The position numbers and the translations under genes are program-made. From assembly GCA_903920065.1 (NCBI GenBank), contig CAIXKQ010000054.1, positions 1 through 41,557 on the forward strand: a stretch of 41,557 nt of DNA. The letters run 5' to 3'. The DNA is from an uncultured Actinomycetes bacterium (GTDB lineage: Bacteria > Actinomycetota > Actinomycetes > Nanopelagicales > Nanopelagicaceae). A model generated the notes under the pieces. That model worked only from the letters and a program-made list of their open reading frames with translations, had not been told where the DNA came from and did not search any database. The number at the start of each line of letters is the position of its first letter. The first letter of the stretch is position 1. Positions 25,986-34,987 of this stretch are shown here, one piece after another.

Positions 25986-27104
25986 GTGAGTGATTTCGAT
26001 AGCAAGCCGTGGTGGGAAGCGCCCGCACCAAAAGGCTTGAATAAATCAATCTCTCTTAAATCTGCAATTGTGCTCGCTCTCGGTGTGGGTCTGATTGCGG
26101 GAACATTTACAGCTTCCTCTACCGGATCTCTCTTTGGCCGTTCGGTAAATCTTGTTAAATCTTCATCGACAATCGAACGCCCCGCTGGATCTGTTGCTGA
26201 AATTGCCCAGCGCGTTCTTCCATCGGTTGTCTCCATTGAAGCAAAATCAAAAAATGGTGGCGCAACTGGTTCTGGATTTGTTATCGACAGTACTGGCTAC
26301 ATCCTGACAAATAACCACGTGATTGCTGGATCGGTTGAAAGTGGTGGGGATATCTCAGTCAGACTCAATGATGGTTCTGAGTATTCAGCGAAGGTCGTAG
26401 GTCGAGATGGTTCATATGACCTCGCGGTACTTAAAATTTCTGGTGCCACTCTTAAAGCTTTGCAATTCGGAGATAGCGATAAAGTAGCTGTGGGAGATTC
26501 AGTGATTGCAATTGGCTCACCTTTGGGACTGACTGGCACAGTAACTCTCGGCATTATTAGCGCCAAAGATCGCGCAGTTACTGCTGGAGAATCTCAAGCG
26601 GATAATTCATTCATCAACGCGCTGCAAACGGATGCGGCAATTAACCCTGGAAACTCGGGTGGACCGCTTGTTGATGCAACAGGCTCAGTCATTGGTGTTA
26701 ATTCCGCAATTGCCTCTCTTGGATATTCAGCTAGTTCTCAAACCGGGTCTATCGGTCTTGGATTTGCGATTCCAATTAATCAAGCACGCAAGACTGCAGA
26801 ACAATTAATTAAGAATGGCAAGGCAACGTATCCTGTTATTGGAGTCTCGGTTGAGATGAATTTCAGAGGAGAAGGTGCACTCATTGCAAAGACAGGTGTT
26901 GCAATAGTCAAAGGTGGACCTGCAGATAAAGCTGGGCTTAAGGCTGGAGATATCATCACTGAATTTGGCGGACGCGCGATTGGGTCAGCTGAAGAGTTAA
27001 TTGTTGCAATTCGTGCGCAAAACGTAGGCGATAAGGTAGAGATAATCTATAAGCGTGGGTCTGAGAGCAAGAGCGCCACACTGGTTCTGACTGCATCAGA
27101 GTAA
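25986..27104 (+). CDS. HtrA/DegP-like S1C serine protease
   Basis: A 372-residue membrane-anchored protease facing outside the membrane that degrades or refolds damaged envelope proteins. Order: cytosolic N-terminus, one membrane helix (about residues 25-45), trypsin-like domain with the triad His111 (LTNNHV), Asp145 (SYDLAVL) and Ser224 (NPGNSGGPL), then one PDZ domain (about 280-370) with GGPADKAGLKAGDII. The start is GTG. A possible -10 TAGAGT lies at 25968-25973, 12 bases upstream. The sigE/rseA genes often found here in relatives are absent from the 27-base gap. Confidence 0.94.
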   Translation: MSDFDSKPWWEAPAPKGLNKSISLKSAIVLALGVGLIAGTFTASSTGSLFGRSVNLVKSSSTIERPAGSVAEIAQRVLPSVVSIEAKSKNGGATGSGFVIDSTGYILTNNHVIAGSVESGGDISVRLNDGSEYSAKVVGRDGSYDLAVLKISGATLKALQFGDSDKVAVGDSVIAIGSPLGLTGTVTLGIISAKDRAVTAGESQADNSFINALQTDAAINPGNSGGPLVDATGSVIGVNSAIASLGYSASSQTGSIGLGFAIPINQARKTAEQLIKNGKATYPVIGVSVEMNFRGEGALIAKTGVAIVKGGPADKAGLKAGDIITEFGGRAIGSAEELIVAIRAQNVGDKVEIIYKRGSESKSATLVLTASE

Positions 27105-27124
27105 AGAGATAGGCTTCCCACATT

Positions 27125-27430
27125 ATGTTCTTTGATTTTGGCGCTGGTGAAGTAATCGGACTCGCTCTCCTTGCGATGATTCTGCTGGGTCCCGATAAGC
27201 TGCCACAGTTCGCCGTTGATGCGGCAAAGATGGTGAAGAAGATAAGAAATTTTGCATCTACCGCCACCAATGAGCTCAAGGAGAATCTAGGCCCAGGTTT
27301 TGAAGATTTACAGCCATCAGACTTACGTCCAAAGACATTTATTAAAAAACAGTTAGCTAATGCCCTCGAAGAAGATAGCAATCCAAAAAAATTAAAGACA
27401 AAAGCACAGATTGATCCTGATCTCCTATGA
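27125..27430 (+). CDS. tatB: Sec-independent translocase protein TatB
   Basis: A 101-residue component of the twin-arginine translocase that receives folded Tat substrates. It has the typical short extracytoplasmic start, one membrane helix GEVIGLALLAMILLGPDKLP with the conserved glycine-proline hinge, an amphipathic helix (FAVDAAKMVKKIRNFAS) and a charged tail. TatA is very similar; the length and the position between htrA and mrp favour TatB. A -10-like TAGGCT lies nine bases before the ATG (27110-27115). The end overlaps mrp by ATGA. Confidence 0.88.
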   Translation: MFFDFGAGEVIGLALLAMILLGPDKLPQFAVDAAKMVKKIRNFASTATNELKENLGPGFEDLQPSDLRPKTFIKKQLANALEEDSNPKKLKTKAQIDPDLL

Positions 27431-28545
27431 GTACTTTAGAACTTATTCACGCAGCACTCGCCACCGTGCAAGACCCAGAACTTCACCGAGCCCTGCCTGA
27501 ACTGGGCATGGTTAAGTCCGTTGCACACAATGGAGAAAAAGCCGAGCTAGAAATTCTGCTCACTATTACTGGGTGCCCCATGAAGGATCGTCTGACAACT
27601 GATATCGAGAAGGCTGTTCTGGCAGTTGATGGCGTCTCTGAAGTTTCCATCACTTTTGGTGTGATGGATGAAGAGCAACGGGCAAACATTAAAAAATTGC
27701 TTCGCAATGGACGCGAAAGTTTTATCTCATTTGCCCAAGCAGATTCACTAACTCGAGTAATTGGTGTTGCATCTGGAAAAGGTGGGGTTGGTAAGTCATC
27801 ACTGACAGCAAACTTGGCAGTTGCCTCCGCCCAGAAAGGGCTACGAGTTGGCATTCTTGATGCTGATGTCTACGGCCATTCAATTCCCCGCCTGATGGGG
27901 CTGATAGGCCAACGCCCCACAGCAATAGATCAAATGTTTATTCCACTTGAATCCTTCGGTGTGAAGACTGTTTCGATGGAGATGTTTAAACCTGAACGCT
28001 CTGATGCCATTGCTTATCGCGGACCACTTCTACATCGTGTTCTGGAGCAACTCTTATCAGATGCCTATTGGGGCGATCTTGATCTGCTATTCATTGACCT
28101 TCCGCCTGGAACTGGTGATCTCGCAATATCACTAGGGCAATTAGTTCCCACATCAGAAATTGTCGTTGTGACAACTCCGCAAATTGCAGCAGCCGAAGTT
28201 GCAGAGCGAGCAGGGCGAATTGCTCATCAGATTCATCAACGTGTTATTGGCGTGATTGAAAATATGTCAGCTTATCCATGTGCCAAGTGCGGTGAACTGA
28301 CATCACTCTTTGGCGAAGGCGGGGGAGAAGAAACATCTAAACGGCTATCGCAATTGGTTGGGTCAGATGTTCCACTGCTCGGCAAAGTTCCATTTAGCCC
28401 TGAACTTCGCGAAGGCGGAGATGGTGGAAGCCCGGTAGTTATTTCGGCTCCTGAAAGTCCAAGTGCTCAAGTGATTAACGAAATTGTGGGCAAGCTGATT
28501 GTGCGAGAGAAATCTTTACTTGGCGTCAGACTCGGGCTTGCGTAA
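27427..28545 (+). CDS. mrp: Mrp/NBP35-family Fe-S cluster carrier ATPase
   Basis: A 372-residue P-loop protein that binds and transfers Fe-S clusters to apoproteins. The N-terminal MIP18/DUF59 domain (about residues 1-85, with TITGCPMKD) precedes the deviant Walker A SGKGGVGKSS (116-125), and the cluster-bridging cysteines are in CAKC (Cys285 and Cys288). Length and both halves match the ApbC type. Its last 30 bases overlap the 3 prime end of the convergent DUF1003 gene. Confidence 0.94.
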   Translation: MSTLELIHAALATVQDPELHRALPELGMVKSVAHNGEKAELEILLTITGCPMKDRLTTDIEKAVLAVDGVSEVSITFGVMDEEQRANIKKLLRNGRESFISFAQADSLTRVIGVASGKGGVGKSSLTANLAVASAQKGLRVGILDADVYGHSIPRLMGLIGQRPTAIDQMFIPLESFGVKTVSMEMFKPERSDAIAYRGPLLHRVLEQLLSDAYWGDLDLLFIDLPPGTGDLAISLGQLVPTSEIVVVTTPQIAAAEVAERAGRIAHQIHQRVIGVIENMSAYPCAKCGELTSLFGEGGGEETSKRLSQLVGSDVPLLGKVPFSPELREGGDGGSPVVISAPESPSAQVINEIVGKLIVREKSLLGVRLGLA

Positions 28546-29013
28546 CTCTTCCACAATCTCTTTAGCAAGATCACCTAGCTCATTGCGCAAGTAATCGCGG
28601 GTAGCAACATCACCAAGTGCAATTCGCAGGCTTGCCAGTTCCCGGGTCAGATATTCAGTATCGGCAATGCTACGAGCATTCTGCGCACGATCTTCATTAA
28701 GTGAGATGCGATCTCTATCTGCCTGGCGATTTTGTGCAAGAAGAATGAGCGGAGCAGCGTAAGAAGCTTGCAAAGAGAGAATGAGAGTCAGAAAGATAAA
28801 TGGATAATCATCAAATCTCAGATTTTGTGGAGCGAGCGCGTTCCAGATAACCCAACTAAGAACAAAGACTGTCATGTATACCAAGAAGCGAGCAGTTCCT
28901 AAGAAGCGAGCAAATTTCTCCGAAAGGCGACCGAATGCCTCAGGATCGTAATTGGCGCGAAGGGATCGACGGGTCTCGCGTGGGGTATCTAAACCATTGT
29001 TACGTGCCATCAT
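28516..29013 (-). CDS. DUF1003 membrane protein
   Basis: A 165-residue protein with two membrane segments (about residues 40-62 and 70-92: TVFVLSWVIWNAL and YPFIFLTLILSLQASYAAPLIL) followed by QNRQADRDR and a charged helical tail, the DUF1003 pattern. Function unknown. It overlaps the preceding MgtE_N/CBS gene as TGATG (29011-29015) and is probably translated with it; the pair is, from memory, kept together in other actinobacteria. A second ATG one codon downstream is possible. A link to divalent cation handling is inference. Confidence 0.82.
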   Translation of the reverse strand: MMARNNGLDTPRETRRSLRANYDPEAFGRLSEKFARFLGTARFLVYMTVFVLSWVIWNALAPQNLRFDDYPFIFLTLILSLQASYAAPLILLAQNRQADRDRISLNEDRAQNARSIADTEYLTRELASLRIALGDVATRDYLRNELGDLAKEIVEELRKPESDAK

Positions 29014-30332
29014 CAGAGCTCCTTCGGTAGATCGTGTGAATCATCAAAACTTGTATCTATGCTTTCAAGAGCCGCAGTTGTTGTCGCTGAATCTCGGTGA
29101 TCATGTCGCCAGTTTTCAGGTAGCAAGTGGTCTAGGACGTCATCGACTGTTACAGCGCCAAGCAGACGATCATTTGCGTCAATAACCGGCAGTGAGAGCA
29201 AGTTATAACTAGCTAAGTATGAGGAAACAGCATGCAATGTCGCATCGGGATTAACACCCTGGGTATTGGTATCAACGATTGATCCCAAGAGCGTTGATGG
29301 GCGCTCACGAAGCAGTCGTTGATAGTGGACCATTCCAATAAATCGCCCAGTAGGAGTTTCCAGTGGTTGGCGGGCAATAAACACTTGTGATGCTAGCGCC
29401 GGTGAGATTTCGCTCTGACGCACGGCTGCCAGTGCATCGGCAACGGTGTAATCAGCGGACATCACGATTGGCTCAGTTGTCATCATTCCACCAGCTGAAT
29501 AATCTTCATATGTCATCAGACGCAATACATCTTCAGCATCTTCTGGGTCCATTAAGTTAATTAACTCTTGTGCTCGTTCTTCGCCGATTTCGCGCAACAA
29601 GTCGGCTGCGTCATCAGGATCCATTTCCTCCAGTACATCGGCAGCACGTTCACCTTCGAGTTCGGCAAGAAGAGCCACGCGCTCAGCTTCATCCATCTCT
29701 TCTAGTACGTCGGCGAGACGTTCGTCATTGAGGGCACGCGCAACTTCAACGCGACGTTTAGGTGCCAAGTCTTGAATTACAGCAGCTAAATCCGCTGCAC
29801 GCAGATTACTTAACGTTGAAAGTAAATTTGCAACACCTTGATTTGATTCGTGTTGCGCAAAACCGGTGACATCTTCCCAAGCAAGGGTTGATGTTGCCCC
29901 TTTACGACGGAATCCATGACCTTTGCGCATTATGTGAACGCGAGTGATGAGCCAGTCACCAGTGCGGTTCTGTTCCATCGCCATATCCTCAACCAGTACA
30001 GCTTCGTTCTCTTCAATTACCGTGATGGTGCGATCGAGTAGATCACCCAACACCAGTAATTCACCGGTACGAGTATCAAAGCGGCGCATATTAAGGAGCC
30101 CTGTTATCACAACGGCACCTGATTCAATTGATGTCACGCGAGTGATTGGAACAAATACTCGACGGCGAAGTGGTACCTCAACAACTAAACCCAGTATGCG
30201 CGGTGATTGGTTGTTAGAACGCAGGGTCGCCACAGCATCGCGCACCTTGCCGACTGGATCACCGTTAGGGTCAAAAACTGCTGTTCCGGCTAAGCGGGCG
30301 AGAAATATTCGATTGCTGTTATTTCCGCTCAT
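29013..30332 (-). CDS. PRC-barrel, MgtE N-terminal and CBS domain protein, no channel
   Basis: A 439-residue soluble protein. Residues about 10-90 look like a PRC-barrel (VFDPNGDPVGKVRDAVA, then GLLNMRRFDTRTGELLV); about 160-270 is a superhelical MgtE_N domain built of LADVLEEMDE / AADVLEEMDPDDAADLL repeats; about 280-410 is a pair of CBS domains (MTTEPIVMSADYTVADAL, LPVIDANDRLLGAVTVDDV). The membrane channel of MgtE is missing. It could be a cytosolic magnesium sensor acting on another protein, possibly the DUF1003 partner; this is not shown by sequence. A -10 box lies six bases before the ATG. Confidence 0.85.
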   Translation of the reverse strand: MSGNNSNRIFLARLAGTAVFDPNGDPVGKVRDAVATLRSNNQSPRILGLVVEVPLRRRVFVPITRVTSIESGAVVITGLLNMRRFDTRTGELLVLGDLLDRTITVIEENEAVLVEDMAMEQNRTGDWLITRVHIMRKGHGFRRKGATSTLAWEDVTGFAQHESNQGVANLLSTLSNLRAADLAAVIQDLAPKRRVEVARALNDERLADVLEEMDEAERVALLAELEGERAADVLEEMDPDDAADLLREIGEERAQELINLMDPEDAEDVLRLMTYEDYSAGGMMTTEPIVMSADYTVADALAAVRQSEISPALASQVFIARQPLETPTGRFIGMVHYQRLLRERPSTLLGSIVDTNTQGVNPDATLHAVSSYLASYNLLSLPVIDANDRLLGAVTVDDVLDHLLPENWRHDHRDSATTTAALESIDTSFDDSHDLPKEL

Positions 30333-30338
30333 GGGATA

Positions 30339-30344
30339 AGAGTA
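30339..30344 (-). promoter_or_regulatory. -10 box TACTCT of the MgtE_N/CBS gene
   Basis: On the minus strand TACTCT is followed by six bases and the ATG at 30332, a leaderless spacing. Confidence 0.5.
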
Positions 30345-30361
30345 ACGGGTGAGCTATCGGC

Positions 30362-30367
30362 TAGGTT
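30362..30367 (+). promoter_or_regulatory. -10 box TAGGTT of the EamA gene
   Basis: TAGGTT is followed by six bases and the ATG at 30374. No ribosome binding site is present, consistent with a leaderless mRNA. Confidence 0.52.
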
Positions 30368-30373
30368 TGCTCA

Positions 30374-31294
30374 ATGAACTCATCTGGGAAATCTTCGGTC
30401 GGCACAGGTATCGATAACCACACTCAGATGCCTGCTCGCCCCGACCTGATTCGCCTGATTATTGGAGTATTCGGAATTGGCCTATCGGGACCTCTGATTG
30501 CGCTGAGCACGATGCCAGTGCCCACATTGATTTTTTGGCGGAATTTTGGGGGCTCATTACTAACATTGCCATTCGCGCTACGACATAAAGTTACTCGTGC
30601 GGGCGTTCAATTGGCAGTAGTTGCTGGAGTTTTGCTAGCCCTGCACTTTGTCGGATTCTTTTTATCAATGCGCATGACCAGTGTTGCAGCAGGTACGGCG
30701 CTTGTTGCAACACAACCTATTTATGCCGCCTTCTTTGTAAAGCTCACTGGGGGGCATATCCCAGGCAAATCATGGGCCGGAATGTTTATCAGTTTTCTCG
30801 GTGTTCTGCTTGTAACGGGCGTTGATCTGCAACTGGATAAGAAATCATTCTTAGGAGATTTGGCAGCACTGATTTCAGGTGCGCTAGCTGCTGCATATAT
30901 GTTGGTTGGTTCGCGCGCACAGCAGCACATGGAAACCACGTCTTATACGACAATTTGTTATTTCATCTGTTCAATTACCGCCCTACCTATGGCTTTACTC
31001 TTGGGATATGAAGTAATTCATTTCTCGGTACGTGAATGGTGGATCTTGTTAGGGCTAATCTTGGGGGCACAACTGCTTGGTCACACAATGTTTAACTCCA
31101 CACTAAAGCGCGTGTCTCCTGCGATTGTTTCGATGATTGTCTTCTTTGAAGTGCCTGTGGCAGCAATTCTCGCTTTCGTCTTTGATATTGGAAAGCAGCC
31201 AACACTGAGCATCATTCCTGGAGTAGTTTTGATTCTGCTTGGTTGTGCTCTTGTTGTACTAAGAAATAATAAAGAAAGTGGCGTAGAACAATGA
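30374..31294 (+). CDS. EamA/DMT-family transporter
   Basis: A 306-residue membrane protein with about ten hydrophobic segments arranged as two EamA repeats; landmarks are FWRNFGGSLLTLPFAL in the first and ALISGALAAAYMLVGSRA and VFFEVPVAAILAFVF in the second. Members export or import small metabolites, and the substrate cannot be predicted here. It has a hydrophilic N-terminus of about 25 residues. The stop overlaps the PHP gene (ATGA at 31291), linking the two in expression. Confidence 0.88.
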   Translation: MNSSGKSSVGTGIDNHTQMPARPDLIRLIIGVFGIGLSGPLIALSTMPVPTLIFWRNFGGSLLTLPFALRHKVTRAGVQLAVVAGVLLALHFVGFFLSMRMTSVAAGTALVATQPIYAAFFVKLTGGHIPGKSWAGMFISFLGVLLVTGVDLQLDKKSFLGDLAALISGALAAAYMLVGSRAQQHMETTSYTTICYFICSITALPMALLLGYEVIHFSVREWWILLGLILGAQLLGHTMFNSTLKRVSPAIVSMIVFFEVPVAAILAFVFDIGKQPTLSIIPGVVLILLGCALVVLRNNKESGVEQ

Positions 31295-32136
31295 TTGATC
31301 TTCATACTCATACTACGTGTAGCGACGGCACTGATTCACCATTTGCCCTAGTTAAGAAAGCTCTTTCTACTGGTGTCACAACTTTAGCTATCACCGACCA
31401 CGATACGACTGCTGGATGGAGTGAAGCAATTACCGCGCTGCAACCTCAGATTGAACTTGTCCTAGGTGCAGAAATTTCCTGCCTGACTTCAGATGGAATT
31501 AGCGTGCATATGCTCGGACTTCTCTTTGATGGCGAGAACGCTGCGATGCAACAAATTCTTGCTGATTCACGTGATACGCGTATACCCAGAATGCGAAAAA
31601 TGGTTGAACTTCTGAAAGCCGATGGCATTGATATTTCACTTGAGGATGTGCAGGCGCAGACCCCAGTAGGTGCCACAGTGGGCAGACCGCATCTGGCCGA
31701 TGCGCTGGTGCACAAAGGTGTAGTTGCAAGCCGGGATGAAGCCTTTTTAAATTTGCTCCATAATGAATCCAAATACTACGTAACTCACGCTGCGCCCACT
31801 CCGGTCGAAGCAGTTCGTGCAATTCATGCTGCGGGTGGAGTTGCAGTCATTGCGCATCCGTTTGCATCTCGACGGGGACAAATTATTACATCAGAGACAT
31901 TTGCTGATTTGGTTGCGGTTGGGCTAAATGGCATTGAAGTAGACCATCGTGATCAAAACGTGGAGGAGCGCAAGACCCTACGTGAAATAGCACAGGAGCT
32001 CAACCTTGTTATCACAGGATCAAGTGATTATCACGGCACCGGAAAACTTAATGCAATGGCAGAGAACACAACACTTGCGGCACAATGGGAAGCCTTAGAA
32101 GCGCAAGCAGATGCACGAAGGGTGGTACGAGTATGA
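31291..32136 (+). CDS. PHP-domain phosphoesterase (RNase AM/TrpH-like)
   Basis: A 281-residue metal-dependent PHP-domain enzyme. Metal-binding motifs are intact: DLHTHTTCSDGT (residues 3-14), ITDHDT, an IAHPFASRRG His and the C-terminal SSDYHGTG. Relatives hydrolyse 3,5-nucleoside bisphosphates or act as 5 to 3 exoribonucleases on short RNA. Which activity applies is unclear. It overlaps EamA upstream and MarC downstream by four bases each. Confidence 0.88.
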   Translation: MIDLHTHTTCSDGTDSPFALVKKALSTGVTTLAITDHDTTAGWSEAITALQPQIELVLGAEISCLTSDGISVHMLGLLFDGENAAMQQILADSRDTRIPRMRKMVELLKADGIDISLEDVQAQTPVGATVGRPHLADALVHKGVVASRDEAFLNLLHNESKYYVTHAAPTPVEAVRAIHAAGGVAVIAHPFASRRGQIITSETFADLVAVGLNGIEVDHRDQNVEERKTLREIAQELNLVITGSSDYHGTGKLNAMAENTTLAAQWEALEAQADARRVVRV

Positions 32137-32744
32137 ATTCAATGGGAACAATTACCTTTGCAACGCAGGCTTTTGTCACGCTCTTTGTCATTATGGATCC
32201 ACCAGGAGCTACCCCAATATTTCTTGGTTTAGTGGGAGATAAATCACCACGCGAGCGAGTGCGATTAGCATGGCAAGCGGCAGGTGTTTCGCTATTTGTT
32301 ATTGCCAGTTTTGCATTCTTTGGTCAGTTCATTCTTGACTACATGAATGTCTCTATCGAAGCGCTGCAAGCAGCTGGAGGGTTGCTTCTCCTCTATGTTT
32401 CGCTACAACTTCTCACTGGTACATCAAAAGGTGGAGCTGATCAGAAAAGCTCTAATATCGGTATGGTGCCACTTGGTACTCCACTCCTTGCTGGACCTGG
32501 AGCAATCGTTGCAACGATGATTTATGTGCAGAAGGCCGACTCCACTGCGCAGTTCATAGGATTAGCGATCGCAATTGTTGCGGTGCATCTGATTATCGGA
32601 ACAGTGCTGATGGCATCTACAAAGATTATTGGCGTAATCAAAGACGCTGGGGTCACTTTGCTGGCAAGCATTGCTGGTTTATTACTTGCGGCAATCGCGG
32701 TACAAATGTTGGCAAATGCAATTAAAGCATTTACCGCAAATTAG
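32133..32744 (+). CDS. MarC-family integral membrane protein
   Basis: A 203-residue protein with six predicted membrane segments and the MarC signature FVIMDPPGATPIFLGL near the N-terminus and GMVPLGTPLLAGPGAI in the middle. The family, once linked to antibiotic resistance, has no established function. ATG 32133 overlaps the PHP stop (ATGA); the frame extends 16 codons upstream inside the PHP gene without conservation. Its stop TAG interlocks with the stop of the convergent helicase gene (TTAG, 32741-32744). Confidence 0.87.
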   Translation: MNSMGTITFATQAFVTLFVIMDPPGATPIFLGLVGDKSPRERVRLAWQAAGVSLFVIASFAFFGQFILDYMNVSIEALQAAGGLLLLYVSLQLLTGTSKGGADQKSSNIGMVPLGTPLLAGPGAIVATMIYVQKADSTAQFIGLAIAIVAVHLIIGTVLMASTKIIGVIKDAGVTLLASIAGLLLAAIAVQMLANAIKAFTAN

Positions 32745-34066
32745 CTAGATATTCGCTTAGTCCGAGTACGTTCGCGCTTTACCTGCGGAGCTGAACTCTT
32801 TGGAGCACTCTTTGCCGGCGCTGCTTTCTCAACCTTGGGTGCACGCACTTTCTTGAGACTTCCAGTTGAATCGCGCGGAATATCGAGCATTTCATATAAG
32901 TGATCTGAAGATGAATATGTTTCAAGTGGTTCGGCTAGACCTAATTTAAGTGCGGTATCAATCATCTTCCAACGCGCGAGGTCATCCCAGTCGACGAAGG
33001 TGACCGAGATACCGTGGGCGCCAGCTCGCGCAGTACGACCAATGCGGTGCACATAAGTCTTTTCATCTTCTGGGCATTGGTAATTAATGACGTGAGTAAT
33101 GCCATCGATATCAATTCCACGTGCTGCAACATCTGTTGCAATCAGCACATCTGATTTACCAGCCTTGAAATCATTAAGTGCCTTTTCGCGCGCAGATTGC
33201 CCGAGATCACCGTGGATAGTTGCAGCGTTAAATCCACGCTCTACTAATTCATCTGATGTCTTTTGTGCGGTGCGCTTGGTACGACAAAAGACAATCGTTG
33301 GCCCGCGACCATTGGCTTGAAGAATTCGTCCGAGTAGCTCGATTTTATCCATGGCGTGTGCTCGTATAACGTGCTGCACAATACGAGAAACAACCGCACC
33401 TTCATCCTCATTATCTTGCGTGCGGATGTGCACAGGTTGGTTCATGAAGCGACGCGCCAAGGCAATGATGTCTCCAGGCATGGTGGCCGAAAAGAGCATC
33501 GTCTGTTGACGTGCAGGAGTACTGGTAAAGATTTTCTCAACATCAGGTAAGAAACCGAGATCAAGCATCTCATCAGCCTCATCCAGAACCACTCGTGAAA
33601 CGTTCTTCAGTGTGAGTTGTCCTTGACGGTATAGATCTAATAAGCGACCTGGGGTTCCCACAACAATCTCGACGCCCTTTTGCAGTGCTTCAATCTGTGG
33701 CTCAAATGCACGGCCGCCATAGACAGCCAGGGTGCGAATTCCGCGATTGAAGGAGAGCTCTTCAATATCCTTAGTAACCTGAACGCAGAGTTCGCGAGTA
33801 GGGACAACGATGAGAACTTGCGGATGCCCCTGATTGGCTAGTTGTGGCCAATCTGCATCATTGGGTGCAATCACGCGCTCAATGACTGGAATACCAAATG
33901 CAAGAGTCTTACCGGTACCAGTCTTTGCTTGACCAATCACATCGCCATCGGCAAGTGCGATTGGCATGACCATTTCTTGAATTGGAAAGGGTGAAGTAAA
34001 GCCATGTTCAGTAAGCGCATCGATTGTCTCTTTGCGAAGCGGTAAGTCTGCGAAAGTTATCGACAC
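32741..34066 (-). CDS. DEAD-box RNA helicase, RhlE-like
   Basis: A 441-residue ATP-dependent RNA helicase. Visible motifs: Q motif (FTSPFPIQ), motif I AKTGTGKT (47-54), VLDEADEM, SAT in LFSATMP, TDVAARGIDIDG and HRIGRTARAG. The last 40 residues form a basic lysine/alanine/proline tail, as in helicases involved in ribosome assembly or RNA decay. The start is GTG immediately after the DUF3107 stop. The order TetR, DUF3107, helicase matches what I recall around rhlE in mycobacteria. Confidence 0.94.
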   Translation of the reverse strand: MSITFADLPLRKETIDALTEHGFTSPFPIQEMVMPIALADGDVIGQAKTGTGKTLAFGIPVIERVIAPNDADWPQLANQGHPQVLIVVPTRELCVQVTKDIEELSFNRGIRTLAVYGGRAFEPQIEALQKGVEIVVGTPGRLLDLYRQGQLTLKNVSRVVLDEADEMLDLGFLPDVEKIFTSTPARQQTMLFSATMPGDIIALARRFMNQPVHIRTQDNEDEGAVVSRIVQHVIRAHAMDKIELLGRILQANGRGPTIVFCRTKRTAQKTSDELVERGFNAATIHGDLGQSAREKALNDFKAGKSDVLIATDVAARGIDIDGITHVINYQCPEDEKTYVHRIGRTARAGAHGISVTFVDWDDLARWKMIDTALKLGLAEPLETYSSSDHLYEMLDIPRDSTGSLKKVRAPKVEKAAPAKSAPKSSAPQVKRERTRTKRISS

Positions 34067-34318
34067 TTAGTTGGCACCGAAACCGACGCGACGCTCGGTT
34101 GGTTGCCCGATTTCTACATAGCCAATTTTCTCTGCCGGCACGATCACTTCATGGCCGCGAACATCTGAAAGAACAAGGGGAGTAGCGGATGTAAGGGCGG
34201 CGGTGACTGCAGCCTTAATCTCTTCGGGAGCCATTGGGCATTCAAAGGAGAGCTCGCTGCTGACATGTGTAATGGAGATGCGAACTTGTGATGCCTTATC
34301 TGATTTCTTTGTGCTCAT
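34067..34318 (-). CDS. DUF3107 family protein
   Basis: An 83-residue protein with the DUF3107 pattern: VRISITHVSSELSFECPM, a short helix APEEIKAAVTAAL, then ARMs of strands ending GYVEIGQPTERRVGFG. Actinobacterial family of unknown function, usually ATP-binding-sized but without recognisable catalytic residues. Its own -10 box (TAAGAT) lies six bases before the ATG inside the 15-base gap after the TetR gene, so it and the helicase can be transcribed separately from the regulator. Confidence 0.85.
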   Translation of the reverse strand: MSTKKSDKASQVRISITHVSSELSFECPMAPEEIKAAVTAALTSATPLVLSDVRGHEVIVPAEKIGYVEIGQPTERRVGFGAN

Positions 34319-34324
34319 AGCCCT

Positions 34325-34330
34325 ATCTTA
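34325..34330 (-). promoter_or_regulatory. -10 box TAAGAT of the DUF3107-helicase unit
   Basis: On the minus strand TAAGAT is followed by six bases and the ATG at 34318. It lies between the TetR stop and the DUF3107 start. Confidence 0.52.
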
Positions 34331-34333
34331 GAG

Positions 34334-34969
34334 TCAGAGTTCAGTACGGGGAAATCCAGAAATTCCCCGCCACATGAGGTTCTCAACGAGTTCAATCGCT
34401 TGTTGGCGAGTGAGTTTTCCATCTCTTTCTAGCCAATGACGAGCTGTGACTTGAACATAGCCAATTAATCCAACGCCGAGCATCATCGCTTCCTCCCGAG
34501 GAAGTCCGGTGTCATTGGAGATCACACCACTGACGGCGGCAGCGCAGTCGTAGGTCATGCGATTAAGTCGTTCGCGTACTTGAGGTTCAACGTTCATATC
34601 ACTTTCAAATAGGAGGCGAAATGCCTCTCCTTCATTTTCAATAAAATTAAAGTAAGCATCAATAGTCACATGCACGCGTTGCTTATTATCCGGGGTCGAA
34701 GAGATAGCTTTCTGAAGTTCATAGACCAAGGAATCAATGTGAAGGTCAAGAACGGCGAGATAGAGATCTAACTTTGAGGGAAAGTGCTGATACAGAACTG
34801 GCTTACTGACATTGGCTCGGTCTGCAATCTCATCCATCGCAGCTGAGTGATATCCAGCGGCAGTAAAGACTTCAAGAGCTGCTGAGAGCAAAATCGCTCG
34901 TCGCTCGTCGCGCGGCAGGCGTGATTTATCTGAACGCGAATTATGTGCAGATGCAGTTTCGGTAGTCAT
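34334..34969 (-). CDS. TetR-family transcriptional regulator
   Basis: A 211-residue one-component regulator. The N-terminal HTH is clear: RRAILLSAALEVFTAAGYHS then MDEIADRANVSKPVLYQHF, followed by an all-helical ligand-binding domain ending with WRGISGFPR. I chose ATG 34969, which has a -10 box TACGAT seven bases upstream; the frame runs on to 35026 but that segment would overlap the divergent moeZ start. The ligand and targets are unknown; the 55-base gap to moeZ is a natural place for an operator, though no clear palindrome was found there. Confidence 0.9.
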   Translation of the reverse strand: MTTETASAHNSRSDKSRLPRDERRAILLSAALEVFTAAGYHSAAMDEIADRANVSKPVLYQHFPSKLDLYLAVLDLHIDSLVYELQKAISSTPDNKQRVHVTIDAYFNFIENEGEAFRLLFESDMNVEPQVRERLNRMTYDCAAAVSGVISNDTGLPREEAMMLGVGLIGYVQVTARHWLERDGKLTRQQAIELVENLMWRGISGFPRTEL

Positions 34970-34976
34970 TATGCGC

Positions 34977-34982
34977 ATCGTA
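34977..34982 (-). promoter_or_regulatory. -10 box TACGAT of the TetR gene
   Basis: On the minus strand TACGAT is followed by seven bases and the ATG at 34969, supporting the shorter start. Confidence 0.5.
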
Positions 34983-34987
34983 CAGAA

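Noticed and set aside
29944-30339. 131-codon open frame on the plus strand
   Set aside because: It is the antisense shadow of the PRC/MgtE_N/CBS gene, rich in Ser/Thr/Arg with no recognisable domain.
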